Positions 10,031 to 21,313 of a stretch of DNA of 64,000 nucleotides are shown here, one piece after another. The translations under genes and the position numbers were made by a program. The stretch comes from Pseudomonas sp. SID14000 (GTDB taxonomy: Bacteria > Pseudomonadota > Gammaproteobacteria > Pseudomonadales > Pseudomonadaceae): positions 248,001-312,000 of the forward strand of contig NZ_NFZQ01000001.1 of assembly GCF_002165135.1 (NCBI RefSeq), in the 5' to 3' direction. Below the pieces are notes generated by a model. It was not told the origin of the DNA. It made no database searches and worked only from the letters and a program-made list of their open reading frames with translations. Numbering within the stretch: position 1 is the stretch's first letter; each line of letters opens with the position of its first letter.

Positions 10031-10057
10031 TTATCGGCAGAACTGCGCCAGACTATA
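10031..10057 (-). promoter_or_regulatory. Putative FliA (sigma-28) promoter of motAB
   Basis: On the minus strand the sequence reads TATAGTCT, an 11-nt spacer, then GCCGATAA. The enterobacterial FliA consensus is TAAAGTTT-N11-GCCGATAA. The -10 element is therefore perfect, the -35 matches at six of eight positions, and the spacing is exact. It ends 64 bp before the motA start codon. Confidence 0.75.
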
Positions 10058-10096
10058 GCCACTCATTGCGAAAAGCCAGTTCGGACTGATGTCAAA

Positions 10097-11632
10097 ATGC
10101 CAATTGAAACCAAGGTGCCCGCTCAGGCTCCACGTACGCTAGAGGCCTGGGTAAAGCTGCTCGAGAGCGTTCGCATCCCCGTGCCGAAGCACAGCTACGA
10201 CCGGGTCATGGCCGCCATCCACGATAACCGCCGCTCGCTGCGCGATATCGCCGAACTGATGCAGGATAGCCCGGCACTGGTGCTGTCGGTGATGCGGGAA
10301 GCCAATCACCCCACCAATGCCAGCCTGGCCGAGCCTGCCGAAAGCCTGGAAATCGCCCTCAACCGCCTGGGCCTGGAGCGCAGCGAACAACTGCTCAAGC
10401 GCCTGCCTGCGGTGCCCGTCGAAGAGATCCCGCCGGTACTATGCCAGTTCCAGTTGATCAGCCAGCATGCCTCGCAGCAGGCCAGCGGCCTGTTCGCCAG
10501 CCGCCTGGCACGGCTGTGGCAGGAAATCCACTGGGGCAGCCTGCTGTTCCTGTCGCCACTTTGGCCGCTGGCGCTGGCCTACCCCAAGCTGCTCGATACC
10601 TGGGAACTGCGGGTTATCCACAAGGGCGAAGACGCCGCCCATGTCGAGGAAGAGCTGTTTGGCGTGCGCATCATGGCGCTGTGCCAGACCATGGCGGAGT
10701 ACTGGCGCCTGCCACAATGGGTGACCCAGGGTTACCGCCTGCTGCTGGAAGAACGCGAACAACTGGCCCAAGTGCTCAATATCGCCCGCGACCAGGACCT
10801 GCTCAGCCAGCAACATCGCCTGGATGCCGAACCCGGCCTGCGCCGCTGGTTCAACCAGCCGGCCAACACCGTGCTGCTGGCCAACAACCTGGCCCTGGCG
10901 GCACAGGTGGGCTGGGACAACCCACACCTGCTGCGCTGGCAACTGCTGACCGCGCTGTACCTGCAGACCTCTCTGGAAGACGTGCAGCAGCAGGTGCACC
11001 AGCAAGCCGCGGCCAGCGCCCGCCGCCATGCCCAGCATGCCCTGTTCCACCCGGCCGAAGCGCTGATCTGGCCCTGGCACCAGCGTCGCCCGCACCCGGA
11101 CATGCTGGCACCGCCACCGCCCAGCAGTGACGACCTGGCGCGCTGGCGCAAGCTGTGCCAGCACCTGCTGGCCCAGCCCAGCCCGTTCACCAACACCGTG
11201 CACCTGGCCACCCAGGCCCTCGAGGCCCTGCTGGCCTGCGGCATGCAGCGCATCCTGCTGCTGAGCCTGGACAAGGCCAGCGACTACCTGCGTGTGCAGC
11301 AACTCGCCGGCCTGCCCAAGGAGGCCGGAGCCCTGGCCCTGCAGGTATCGCAGAATAGACTGCTGCAAAAGCTGCTGGCCCAGGCCGGGCAATTGCGCAT
11401 CACCCCGGAAAACCACAGCCAGTTCTCGGCCCTGTTGCCGGCGCCGCTACGTGCCTTGTTCCGCAGCGAGCACGTGCTGCTGCGCTCGCTGGCGGTGAAC
11501 GACCAGGTGCTGATGCTGATGGTGGCTGACCAAGGCTGCCGACCAATGGCCGATATCAGCGTGCAAGCCTTCGGCAAGACCGCACAATGTACCGAGCGGG
11601 CACTGTCGGTGTTCGCCAACCGCAAGGCCTGA
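10097..11632 (+). CDS. HDOD domain-containing signalling protein
   Basis: The protein has 511 residues. An HDOD domain at about residues 15-230 begins around VRIPVPKHSYDRVMAAIHD and contains IAELMQDSPALVLSVMREAN. HDOD is a degenerate HD-type domain found in bacterial signalling proteins, generally without the metal-binding His-Asp. The C-terminal ~170 residues (from about 340) resemble a GAF-like sensor fold, but I cannot assign it firmly. The ATG at 10097 has only a weak ribosome binding site. It is divergent from motAB, with 130 bp between them, and followed 44 bp later by rhdA. Its partner and signal are unknown. Confidence 0.85.
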   Translation: MPIETKVPAQAPRTLEAWVKLLESVRIPVPKHSYDRVMAAIHDNRRSLRDIAELMQDSPALVLSVMREANHPTNASLAEPAESLEIALNRLGLERSEQLLKRLPAVPVEEIPPVLCQFQLISQHASQQASGLFASRLARLWQEIHWGSLLFLSPLWPLALAYPKLLDTWELRVIHKGEDAAHVEEELFGVRIMALCQTMAEYWRLPQWVTQGYRLLLEEREQLAQVLNIARDQDLLSQQHRLDAEPGLRRWFNQPANTVLLANNLALAAQVGWDNPHLLRWQLLTALYLQTSLEDVQQQVHQQAAASARRHAQHALFHPAEALIWPWHQRRPHPDMLAPPPPSSDDLARWRKLCQHLLAQPSPFTNTVHLATQALEALLACGMQRILLLSLDKASDYLRVQQLAGLPKEAGALALQVSQNRLLQKLLAQAGQLRITPENHSQFSALLPAPLRALFRSEHVLLRSLAVNDQVLMLMVADQGCRPMADISVQAFGKTAQCTERALSVFANRKA

Positions 11633-11676
11633 GCCTTGCGCTACAATCGCCCCTCTTTCCACTCTGGAGACCGTGG

Positions 11677-12486
11677 ATGACTGACTTTTCCGGCCTGCCC
11701 CTGGTGATCGAAGCCGCGGACCTGCTGCCACGCCTGGATTCGCCACAGCTGATCCTGGTCGACCTGAGTAGCGCCAACCGCTATGTCAGCGGGCATATCC
11801 CCGGCGCACACTTCGTCGAAGGCAAGCGTACCCAGCTCGGCCAGCCCCCCGCGCCCGGCCTGCTGCCGGCCCTGGGCGAGCTGGAAAAACTGTTCAGCGA
11901 ACTCGGCCACCGCGACGATGCCGTGTATGTGGTGTATGACGATGAAGGCGGCGGCTGGGCCGGGCGCTTCATCTGGCTGCTCGACGTGATCGGCCACAAG
12001 CGTTACCACTACCTCAATGGCGGCATCCAGGCCTGGCCCGCCGACAAGCTCTCCACAGAAGTGCCCGCCAGCGGCAACACGCCGGTGCACCTGCGCATCG
12101 ACACTTCGCCAACCGCCACCCGCGAGTACCTGCAAAGCCGCCTGGGCGCCGACGACCTGGTCATCTGGGACGCCCGTGGGCCGCAGGAATTCAGCGGCGA
12201 GAAAGTGCTGGCTGCCAAGGGCGGCCACATCCCCGGCGCGATCAACTTCGAGTGGACCGCCGGCATGGACCTCAACGACCACCTGCGCATCCGCCAGGAC
12301 ATCGCCGAAGTCCTGCAGAACCTGGGCATCACCCCCGACAAGGAAGTGATCACCCACTGCCAGACCCACCGCCGCTCCGGTTTCACCTACCTGGTGGCCA
12401 AGGCCCTCGGCTACCCACGCGTCAAGGCCTACGCCGGCTCGTGGAGCGAATGGGGCAACCACCCGGACACGCCTGTAGAAGTCTAA
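11677..12486 (+). CDS. rhdA: Thiosulfate sulfurtransferase (rhodanese, RhdA-like)
   Basis: This is a tandem-domain rhodanese that transfers sulfur from thiosulfate to a thiophilic acceptor through a cysteine persulfide. The 269-residue protein has an inactive N-terminal rhodanese domain (NRYVSGHIPGAHFVEG) and an active C-terminal one (GGHIPGAINFEW). The active-site loop is HCQTHRRSG with Cys at about 229. The CQTHRRS loop resembles that of Azotobacter RhdA rather than the CRKG loop of mammalian rhodanese. The ATG at 11677 follows a GGAGACC-type ribosome binding site. It lies 9 bp before psd. Confidence 0.92.
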   Translation: MTDFSGLPLVIEAADLLPRLDSPQLILVDLSSANRYVSGHIPGAHFVEGKRTQLGQPPAPGLLPALGELEKLFSELGHRDDAVYVVYDDEGGGWAGRFIWLLDVIGHKRYHYLNGGIQAWPADKLSTEVPASGNTPVHLRIDTSPTATREYLQSRLGADDLVIWDARGPQEFSGEKVLAAKGGHIPGAINFEWTAGMDLNDHLRIRQDIAEVLQNLGITPDKEVITHCQTHRRSGFTYLVAKALGYPRVKAYAGSWSEWGNHPDTPVEV

Positions 12487-12495
12487 GGAACCTGC

Positions 12496-13359
12496 ATGAA
12501 ATCCCGTTTGTTCATCATCAGCCAGTACCTGCTGCCGCACCACCTGCTGTCGCGGCTGGCCGGCTGCATCGCCGAGTGCCGCGTGCGCTGGTTCAAGAAC
12601 GCCTTCACCGCCTGGTTCGCCAAGCGCTACCAGGTCAACATGAACGAAGCGCTGGTCGAGGACCTGAGCGCCTACGAGCACTTCAATGCATTCTTCACCC
12701 GCGCCCTGAAGCCGGGGGCCCGCCCGCTGGACGAGACCCCGGGCGCCATCCTGTGCCCGGCCGACGGTGCCGTCAGCCAGCTTGGCCCGATCGAGCACGG
12801 CCGCATCTTCCAGGCCAAGGGCCACGGTTTCAGCGCGCAGGAACTGCTGGGCGGTGACCCGGCCATGGCCGCGCCGTTCATGGGCGGCGAGTTCGCCACC
12901 ATCTACCTGTCGCCCAAGGATTACCACCGCGTGCACATGCCGCTGGCCGGTACCCTGCGTGAAATGGTCTACGTGCCGGGCCGCCTGTTCTCGGTCAACC
13001 AGACCACCGCAGAGAACGTCCCCGAGCTGTTCGCCCGCAACGAGCGCGTGGTCTGCCTGTTCGATACCGAGCGCGGGCCAATGGCCGTGGTGCTGGTTGG
13101 CGCGATGATCGTCGCTTCGATCGAGACCGTATGGGCCGGCCTGGTGACGCCGCCCAAGCGTGAGCTGAAGACCTTCCGTTACGACGAAGCCAGCCGCACG
13201 CCGATCCACCTGGAGAAAGGTGCCGAACTGGGCCGCTTCAAGCTGGGGTCGACTGCTATCGTGCTGTTCGGGCCGGAACAGGTGAAGTGGGCGGAGAACC
13301 TGGGTGCTGGTTCCGCGGTGCGCATGGGGCAGCAGTTGGCTGCGCCTGTGCAGGCTTGA
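12496..13359 (+). CDS. psd: Phosphatidylserine decarboxylase proenzyme
   Basis: This membrane-associated enzyme makes phosphatidylethanolamine from phosphatidylserine with a pyruvoyl prosthetic group. The 287-residue protein has the self-cleavage site LGST at about residues 249-252 (GRFKLGSTAIVLF). There the Ser becomes the pyruvoyl group of the small alpha chain. Other family blocks are ILCPADGAVSQLG and YLSPKDYHRVHMP. The neighbourhood (orn, rsgA, psd) is conserved in gammaproteobacteria, with motAB, the HDOD gene and rhdA inserted. Confidence 0.97.
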   Translation: MKSRLFIISQYLLPHHLLSRLAGCIAECRVRWFKNAFTAWFAKRYQVNMNEALVEDLSAYEHFNAFFTRALKPGARPLDETPGAILCPADGAVSQLGPIEHGRIFQAKGHGFSAQELLGGDPAMAAPFMGGEFATIYLSPKDYHRVHMPLAGTLREMVYVPGRLFSVNQTTAENVPELFARNERVVCLFDTERGPMAVVLVGAMIVASIETVWAGLVTPPKRELKTFRYDEASRTPIHLEKGAELGRFKLGSTAIVLFGPEQVKWAENLGAGSAVRMGQQLAAPVQA

Positions 13360-13405
13360 TTGCGGCTTTTGCTTTGAAGTGGTTGACGCGATTTTTGCTT
13401 CGCCA

Positions 13406-13665
13406 GTGAGATCGAGCGCCGCCCGCGCGGCGCTTCGCGGGACAAGCCCGCTCCCACATTTGTTGCAACGTGGCCATGCCTGTGGGAGAGGCGTTGTCAG
13501 CCTTTGTACAGGACTTGAGACAGGTGGGGCGGCAGCAATGCCAACCCAGAAATCCAGTCAGCCCCCCAAGGCTGACAACCATGGCCTGTCAGGTTCGGCA
13601 CGTTGCAACAAATGTGGGAGCGGGCTTGTCCCGCGAAGCGCCGCGCGGGCGGCGCTCGATTTCAC
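13406..13665. repeat. ~260-bp palindromic REP-ended element, copy A
   Basis: The element has inverted arms of about 67 bp that match at all but one position. Each runs from the outer GTGA(G/A)ATCGAGCGCCGCC through a REP core (CGCTTCGCGGGACAAGCCCG) to CCCACATTTGTTGCAACGTG. The ~125-bp centre is less symmetric, but it holds a second inverted pair (TTGTCAGCCTT / AAGGCTGACAA). It fills nearly the whole psd-serB convergent gap of 330 bp. A second, diverged copy lies at 58742-58997. No credible coding sequence lies inside. Confidence 0.85.
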
Positions 13666-13689
13666 AGGCCCTGAAGATACAACGGCAAA

Positions 13690-14904
13690 CTAGCCGCGCG
13701 CGTCGCGGTCGCGCAAGCCCAGCAGGTACAGCACCCCATCCAGCCCCAGGGTGGAAATCGCCTGCTTGGCAGACTGGCGCACCAGCGGCTTGGCACGGAA
13801 CGCAACACCCAGGCCGGCCAGCGACAGCATCGGCAGGTCGTTGGCACCGTCACCCACGGCAATGGTCTGCTCCAGTTGCAAGCCTTCTTCGCTGGCCAGC
13901 TTCTGCAACAGCTCGGCCTTGCGCTGGGCATCGACGATCGGCTCCACGGCCACGCCGGTCACCTTGCCGTCGACCACTTCCAGTTCATTGGCGAACACAT
14001 AGTCGATACCCAGGCGCGCCTGCACCTGGCGAGCAAAGTAGGTAAAGCCACCGGACAGGATCGCAGTCTTGTAACCCAGGCGCTTGAGCTCGGCGAACAG
14101 GTTCTCGGCACCTTCGGTCAGGCGCAGCGACGCACCGATCTCGTCCAGTACACCCACATCCAGGCCCTTGAGCAACGCCATGCGCTCCTTGAAGCTGGCG
14201 CGGAAGTCCAGCTCGCCGCGCATGGCGCGCTCGGTGATCGCGGCCACCTGCTCACCCACACCGGCGGCCTTGGCCAGTTCGTCGATGACTTCGGCCTCGA
14301 TCAGCGTCGAGTCCATATCGAACACCGCCAAGCGGCGGTTGCGGCGGAACAGGTCGTCCTTCTGGAAGGCGATGTCGACGCTCAGTTCTTCAGCCAGGGC
14401 GAAGAAGTCGGCACGCAGAGCCTGGGAATCGCTCGGCACGCCGCGCACGGAGATCTCGATGGACGCCTTGCCCTTGCCGGTATCGGCATCCAGCGCCACA
14501 CGGGCCGACAGGCGCTCGATGCGCTCGATGGTCAGGCCATACTGGCTGATCACTGCACTCACCCGCTGCAGCTGCTCAGGGGTGATCTTGCGGCTGAGCA
14601 GGGTGACGATGTGGCGCGCCTCGCCCTGGCCATCGGCCCAGTGCTGGTAGTCCGCCTCGGAAATCGGCGTGTAACGGGCCTGCAGGTTCAGTTCATGGGC
14701 CTTGGCCTGTACACTTTGCAGCAGGGCGGTAGCCACTTCGTTGTCCGGGATGTCGACCAGAATGCCGAACGACAGGGTGCCATGCATGACTGCCAGGCCA
14801 ATGTCGAGGATGCTCACACCGCCCTGCAGCAGGACGCCGGTGATAGCCGCAGTGAGACCGGGACGGTCCTCACCGGTGATGTTGATCAGGACGATTTCGC
14901 GCAC
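13690..14904 (-). CDS. serB: Phosphoserine phosphatase SerB
   Basis: SerB dephosphorylates O-phosphoserine in the last step of serine synthesis. The 404-residue protein has two N-terminal ACT-like regulatory regions (VREIVLINITGEDRPGLTAA and a second block near residues 95-165). A HAD phosphatase domain follows. It has the nucleophile motif VFDMDSTLIEAE at about residue 193, the motif II Ser in AILSGGFTYFA, and AVGDGANDLPML as motif III/IV. The GTG at 14904 is chosen because homologues begin (M)REIVLINITG; an in-frame ATG 11 codons upstream would add a poorly conserved extension. It is divergent from the ytjB-like gene, as in E. coli. Confidence 0.95.
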   Translation of the reverse strand: MREIVLINITGEDRPGLTAAITGVLLQGGVSILDIGLAVMHGTLSFGILVDIPDNEVATALLQSVQAKAHELNLQARYTPISEADYQHWADGQGEARHIVTLLSRKITPEQLQRVSAVISQYGLTIERIERLSARVALDADTGKGKASIEISVRGVPSDSQALRADFFALAEELSVDIAFQKDDLFRRNRRLAVFDMDSTLIEAEVIDELAKAAGVGEQVAAITERAMRGELDFRASFKERMALLKGLDVGVLDEIGASLRLTEGAENLFAELKRLGYKTAILSGGFTYFARQVQARLGIDYVFANELEVVDGKVTGVAVEPIVDAQRKAELLQKLASEEGLQLEQTIAVGDGANDLPMLSLAGLGVAFRAKPLVRQSAKQAISTLGLDGVLYLLGLRDRDARG

Positions 14905-15039
14905 AACCTGGCTCCGACTTCGATGAAAAATGCGCATTCTACCGATTTTCCGTGATCATCGGGCGCCAACGATACTTTGCCGACAAAACCCGGCTCGCTA
15001 TACTGCCCCACACTTTCATGCCATTAAGAGCCGAGCTCA

Positions 15040-16500
15040 GTGAACCGGCCCACGCCCGTCAAACCAGACAACTTCTTCCTGATGATCTATCGCGCCCTGA
15101 GTCAACGTCGCGTGCCACTGGCACTGCGCATCGCCTGCACCAACATATTCCTGGTGGCGCTGGCGTTGGTGATCTACGCCTGCGTAATGGGCCTGCAGTT
15201 CAAGCAGGCCATGCACGAGCAGGCCGATGCCCTGGGCCAGAGCCTGACCACCCAGACCGCCACCTCGGCGACCGAGCTGCTGGTGGCCAACGACATCCTC
15301 AGCCTCAACGTGCTGCTCGGCAACCTGGTGAAAAACCCGCTGGTGGCCCATGCGGCGATCTACAGCGTGGACAACCGCATCCTCGCCGAAGCCGGCCAGC
15401 GCCCGCGCAACAGCCTGCTGGGCGAGGCCGAAGGCCTGTACCAGACCAAGATCACCTTCCAGGACGTGACCGCCGGGCAACTGCGCATCAGCCTCGACAT
15501 GAGCCAGTTCCAGCAGCCGATGTTGATCAGCCTGCAGAGCATGGGCATCCTTGCCGCCATCCTGCTGGTGCTGGCGCTGACCCTGAGCCTGCGCCAGGGC
15601 CGCTTCATCACCCTGCCGCTGCTGCAATTGCGGGTGTGGCTGCGCGACCCGCAACCCTATACCCCGGCCACCGACCGCCAGGACGAGATCGGCGACATCG
15701 CCCGCCAGCTGCATGCGCGTCTGGCCCCACCGCCGCCACCTGAGCCAGAGCCTGAGGAAGAGGACGACGAGCAGTTCGACGACCTGCACGACGCCGCCCC
15801 GGCAGCCAAGGCCGCACCACCGCGCGCCAAGCTTGCCGCCCAGGCGGACGAGGATGACGACGAAGCCTTCGCCGGCCTGCTGGACAACGACAGCGCACCC
15901 AAGGCCATCGTGGCCGAATCCGACGAGCCGCAGTACAGCGCCGTGCTGGCTGTGCAACTGGGGTCGCAGGAGCAGCTGCGCCGCCTGCCACGCACGCGCC
16001 TGACCGAACTGACCGAGCGCTACCGCGATTGCCTGGAGCACGCTGCCTCGCTCTACGACGGGGAAACCCACACGCTCAACGACGGCAGCACCCTGGTGCT
16101 GTTCCACAGCCGCGACTGTGGCGAAGACTACCTGACCAACGCCATCTGCTGCGGCGAGCTGTTACGCGCCCTGGGCCATGCCCTGCAGATTGAAGTGGCG
16201 GACAGTGGCATTACCCTGCAGTTGCAACTTGGCCTTGCCCTGGGCAACGACCTGCAAGGGCTGGAGCTGGTGGACCTGTTGATGGCCGAGAAGGCCCAGG
16301 ACGCTCTGGCGCTGTCACAGCACAGCCGCAACCTGTTGCTGGTGGAGCGGCAGATCAGCGATGACACGCTGATTCGCCAGCGCGCCCGCATTCGCCCGAT
16401 TGCCAGCCCGGAAGGCGCCTGCTGCGTGGAGCGCCTGATGGAGCCCTACCCGTCGATGCTGGAGCGGCAGTTGGCGCGGATGCACGAACGCCGGGCCTGA
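15040..16500 (+). CDS. YtjB/AhpA-like membrane protein with cyclase-like C-terminal domain
   Basis: The N-terminal ~200 residues match the YtjB/SMP/AhpA family. There is one membrane helix at about 33-52 (NIFLVALALVIYACVMGLQF), a periplasmic sensor-like region (ELLVANDILSLNVLLGNLV), and a second helix at about 170-188 (SMGILAAILLVLALTLSL). An acidic, proline-rich linker follows (PPPPPEPEPEEEDDEQFDD). The last ~165 residues resemble a class III cyclase fold (YSAVLAVQLGS, LNDGSTLVLFHS, LQLGLALGND), but I see no conserved metal-binding Asp pair. It sits divergent to serB as E. coli smp/ytjB does, which supports the family call. The start is GTG; an ATG at residue 15 is possible. Function unknown. 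Confidence 0.82.
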   Translation: MNRPTPVKPDNFFLMIYRALSQRRVPLALRIACTNIFLVALALVIYACVMGLQFKQAMHEQADALGQSLTTQTATSATELLVANDILSLNVLLGNLVKNPLVAHAAIYSVDNRILAEAGQRPRNSLLGEAEGLYQTKITFQDVTAGQLRISLDMSQFQQPMLISLQSMGILAAILLVLALTLSLRQGRFITLPLLQLRVWLRDPQPYTPATDRQDEIGDIARQLHARLAPPPPPEPEPEEEDDEQFDDLHDAAPAAKAAPPRAKLAAQADEDDDEAFAGLLDNDSAPKAIVAESDEPQYSAVLAVQLGSQEQLRRLPRTRLTELTERYRDCLEHAASLYDGETHTLNDGSTLVLFHSRDCGEDYLTNAICCGELLRALGHALQIEVADSGITLQLQLGLALGNDLQGLELVDLLMAEKAQDALALSQHSRNLLLVERQISDDTLIRQRARIRPIASPEGACCVERLMEPYPSMLERQLARMHERRA

Positions 16501-16507
16501 TACCGGG

Positions 16508-16586
16508 CTGGCCTCTTCGCGGGTAAACCCGCTCCCACAGGGCCTGCGCCAACCTGTGGGAGCGGGTTTACCCGCGAAGAGGCCAG
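16508..16586. repeat. REP doublet in inverted orientation
   Basis: A CTGGCCTCTTCGCGGGTAAA unit continues CCCGCTCCCACAGG, then a short spacer, then the reverse complement ending GCGAAGAGGCCAG. This is the CTTCGCGGGTAAACCCGCTC subfamily of P. putida REPs. It lies between convergent genes. Confidence 0.85.
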
Positions 16587-16606
16587 CACATACAGTACAA
16601 AAACAG

Positions 16607-16650
16607 CAGATACGAAAAAGCCCGCAACGATGCGGGCTTTTTCGTATCTG
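16607..16650. terminator. Bidirectional Rho-independent terminator
   Basis: A perfect 20-bp stem (CAGATACGAAAAAGCCCGCA and its complement) closes on the 4-nt loop ACGA. The GC-rich core AGCCCGCA/TGCGGGCT is bordered by A5 and T5 tracts, so it can end transcription from either side. It serves the convergent ytjB-like and pqiC-like genes. Confidence 0.9.
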
Positions 16651-16659
16651 GCAGTCCAA

Positions 16660-17373
16660 TCAGAACCGATAGACTTCCATATCGGTACGAATTGGTGCAG
16701 CCATCGGGATCTTGGATTTCTCTGGCGTTTTCTTCACCTGTACCGGCGCAGCTGGCTTCTTAGGCGACTCTTCGGCAATCGCCGGCTGGTTGGCCAGCGG
16801 CTTGACCGCCGTACTCAGCTGTTCGGCCAGCTTCTGCAACAATTGGCCCTGGGCCTGCACCTGCGACGCCTCGCTGCCCGCATGCGGCTGCTCAAGGTGA
16901 ACGATGCGGTTGTCACGCACATGACCACGACGGTCCAGCAGGCGCCACTGGGCATCGAGGATGGCCGGCTGGTCCTTGCCCGAGTCCAGGCGAGTGATCG
17001 ACAGCAGCACTTGTACATCCGGGCTGAAACCCGCCGCCGCCGGGGCCAGCACTACGCGCTGGCTGTCCAGGCGCCAGGCGAGCTGGCGCACCAGCAACTG
17101 GTCGATATCCGACGAAAGGCTGCCAGCCCAGCGACCGTCGGTCGCCGGACTCAGGCTGCCGTCGGCCTGACGCTGCAGGAATGTCTCACGTTGCAGGTAG
17201 TCGGCCACCGATACCGGGCCGAGCACCACGGCCATGCCTGCACTCTGCGAAGGCTGGCCAGGATCACCACTGTCGAGCTGGTACAGGGCAACCGGCTTGT
17301 GCATGGTGCACCCGCCAAGGCCCAGCAGGCCAGTCATCAACAGCGCAAATGGAAGGCGCAGAAATTTCATCAT
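16660..17373 (-). CDS. PqiC-like ABC-type transport auxiliary lipoprotein
   Basis: The 237-residue protein has a lipoprotein signal peptide (MMKFLRLPFALLMTGLLGLG, then GC) with the lipidated Cys at about residue 22. A body typical of the PqiC/DUF330 family follows (YQLDSGDPG, VVLGPVSVADYLQRETFLQR, RWAGSLSSDIDQLLVRQLAWRL). PqiC forms an outer-membrane ring that works with the MCE protein PqiB in envelope lipid transport. The C-terminal ~45 residues are Pro/Lys-rich and beyond the usual domain. No pqiA or pqiB lies beside it, so it is an orphan here. The start could be either of two adjacent ATGs (17373 or 17370). Confidence 0.8.
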   Translation of the reverse strand: MMKFLRLPFALLMTGLLGLGGCTMHKPVALYQLDSGDPGQPSQSAGMAVVLGPVSVADYLQRETFLQRQADGSLSPATDGRWAGSLSSDIDQLLVRQLAWRLDSQRVVLAPAAAGFSPDVQVLLSITRLDSGKDQPAILDAQWRLLDRRGHVRDNRIVHLEQPHAGSEASQVQAQGQLLQKLAEQLSTAVKPLANQPAIAEESPKKPAAPVQVKKTPEKSKIPMAAPIRTDMEVYRF

Positions 17374-17542
17374 CCCATCCAGGCGGTCGCCAAACGGCCA
17401 ACCGCAGTGATACATGTAGATTCAAACGGGCACACGGCCACGCCGGCACCGCAAGGGCCATATCATCCGCGAAATAACCGTCCGACTCCAGCATTTCTGC
17501 CCGGAACGACGCTGAAATTGCCGTTCCAGACATTTCAACCGG

Positions 17543-20326
<2,784 letters not shown>

Positions 20327-20330
<4 letters not shown>

Positions 20331-21313
20331 GGCTTGGCGCTCCAGCCGCCTTCCGGTGCGTCGAAACGCCAGACGATCGGGCGTGCTTCACCATCGGCGC
20401 GGGCACCGTTGTTGTTGTCCACACCGATCCAGGCGCCCTTGGCATCGATCACCAGGGCCTCGGCAAGACCGAACGGCTGTTGATAGCGGCGCGACTCGAC
20501 CAGGGCATCGGCAGCGAACGACCAGCAGCGCTCGACCTTGCCGCTGTCGGTATCACGCCGACAGACCCGATAGGCGTTGCGCTCGAGGGTGAACAGCTTG
20601 CCCTCGAACCAGGCCAGGTCGGCGAAGTCGCGCGACAGTGCCTGGGCATGGGGCATCTGCGCCGGCTGCATCTCGACCCCGGCCTCGCTCAGCAGCACGC
20701 AGCTGCGGCCGCAGGTCCACACCGATTGCTGGCGCTCGATGGCCACCAGGCCACGGCGCTCACGCTCGGCGGCCAACCACAGGCGGTCGCCCGCCGGGTT
20801 GATCGCCAGGCCTTCGAACAAGGCATTGAAGTTCAGCAGCATGCCGCTGGCCCGGGCCTGACGGACCATCGCCGGGTCGATCTTCAACCAGCCCGCCTCG
20901 CCTTCCAGCGGCAGTTGCAGGACGGCGGCATGGGCCTCGCTAACCAGGTACAGGTTGCCCGCCTGGTCACAGCTGATACCTTCGAAATCCAGCTCGCCAC
21001 CACGGATATACGACGCCGCCCAGTTGCGCGACTTCAGGCCCCACGGCAAGCCACTTTCCGGCACCGCTGGCGGGGTGAAGGTGAGCGGCTGCGCGCGCCA
21101 GGTCGGGTTTTGCTGGTCGAAACGGTAGATACGGTCGTCGTCGCGGTCGGACACGCCCCATAGTGCACCCCGGCACTCCACCAGGCCAGACAGGTTGCCA
21201 CCGCGCATGCCGTCAATCGGATGTTCGGCGTTCAGCTTCAGCTCTGGCCAGTTACCTGCCAGGCTCGGCAGGGCAACCAGCGCCAGGCAGGCAGCCAGAA
21301 GCCGCCGAATCAA
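20327..21313 (-). CDS. Exported esterase-like/phytase-like beta-propeller protein
   Basis: The 328-residue protein has a signal peptide (MIRRLLAACLALVALPSLAG) and a sequence like the 'esterase-like activity of phytase' family. Recognisable parts are LSGLVECRGALWGVSDRDDD, ELDFEGISCDQAGNLYLVSE, FNALFEGLAINPAGDRLWLA and LVIDAKGAWIGVDNNNG. These Asp/Asn-rich repeating strands suggest a periplasmic propeller that may bind Ca2+. It overlaps parE by 4 bp (start ATG in the parE stop region) and the retropepsin gene by 4 bp. Substrate and activity are not established. Confidence 0.75.

Noticed and set aside
13470..14045. Open frames within the palindromic element between psd and serB
   Set aside because: The frames read through inverted repeat arms or serB antisense; no ribosome binding site or family similarity.
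15040..15081. Alternative start of the YtjB-like protein at an internal ATG
   Set aside because: The GTG start is kept because it has an AAGAG sequence at suitable distance; the ATG at 15082 remains possible but has no better signal.
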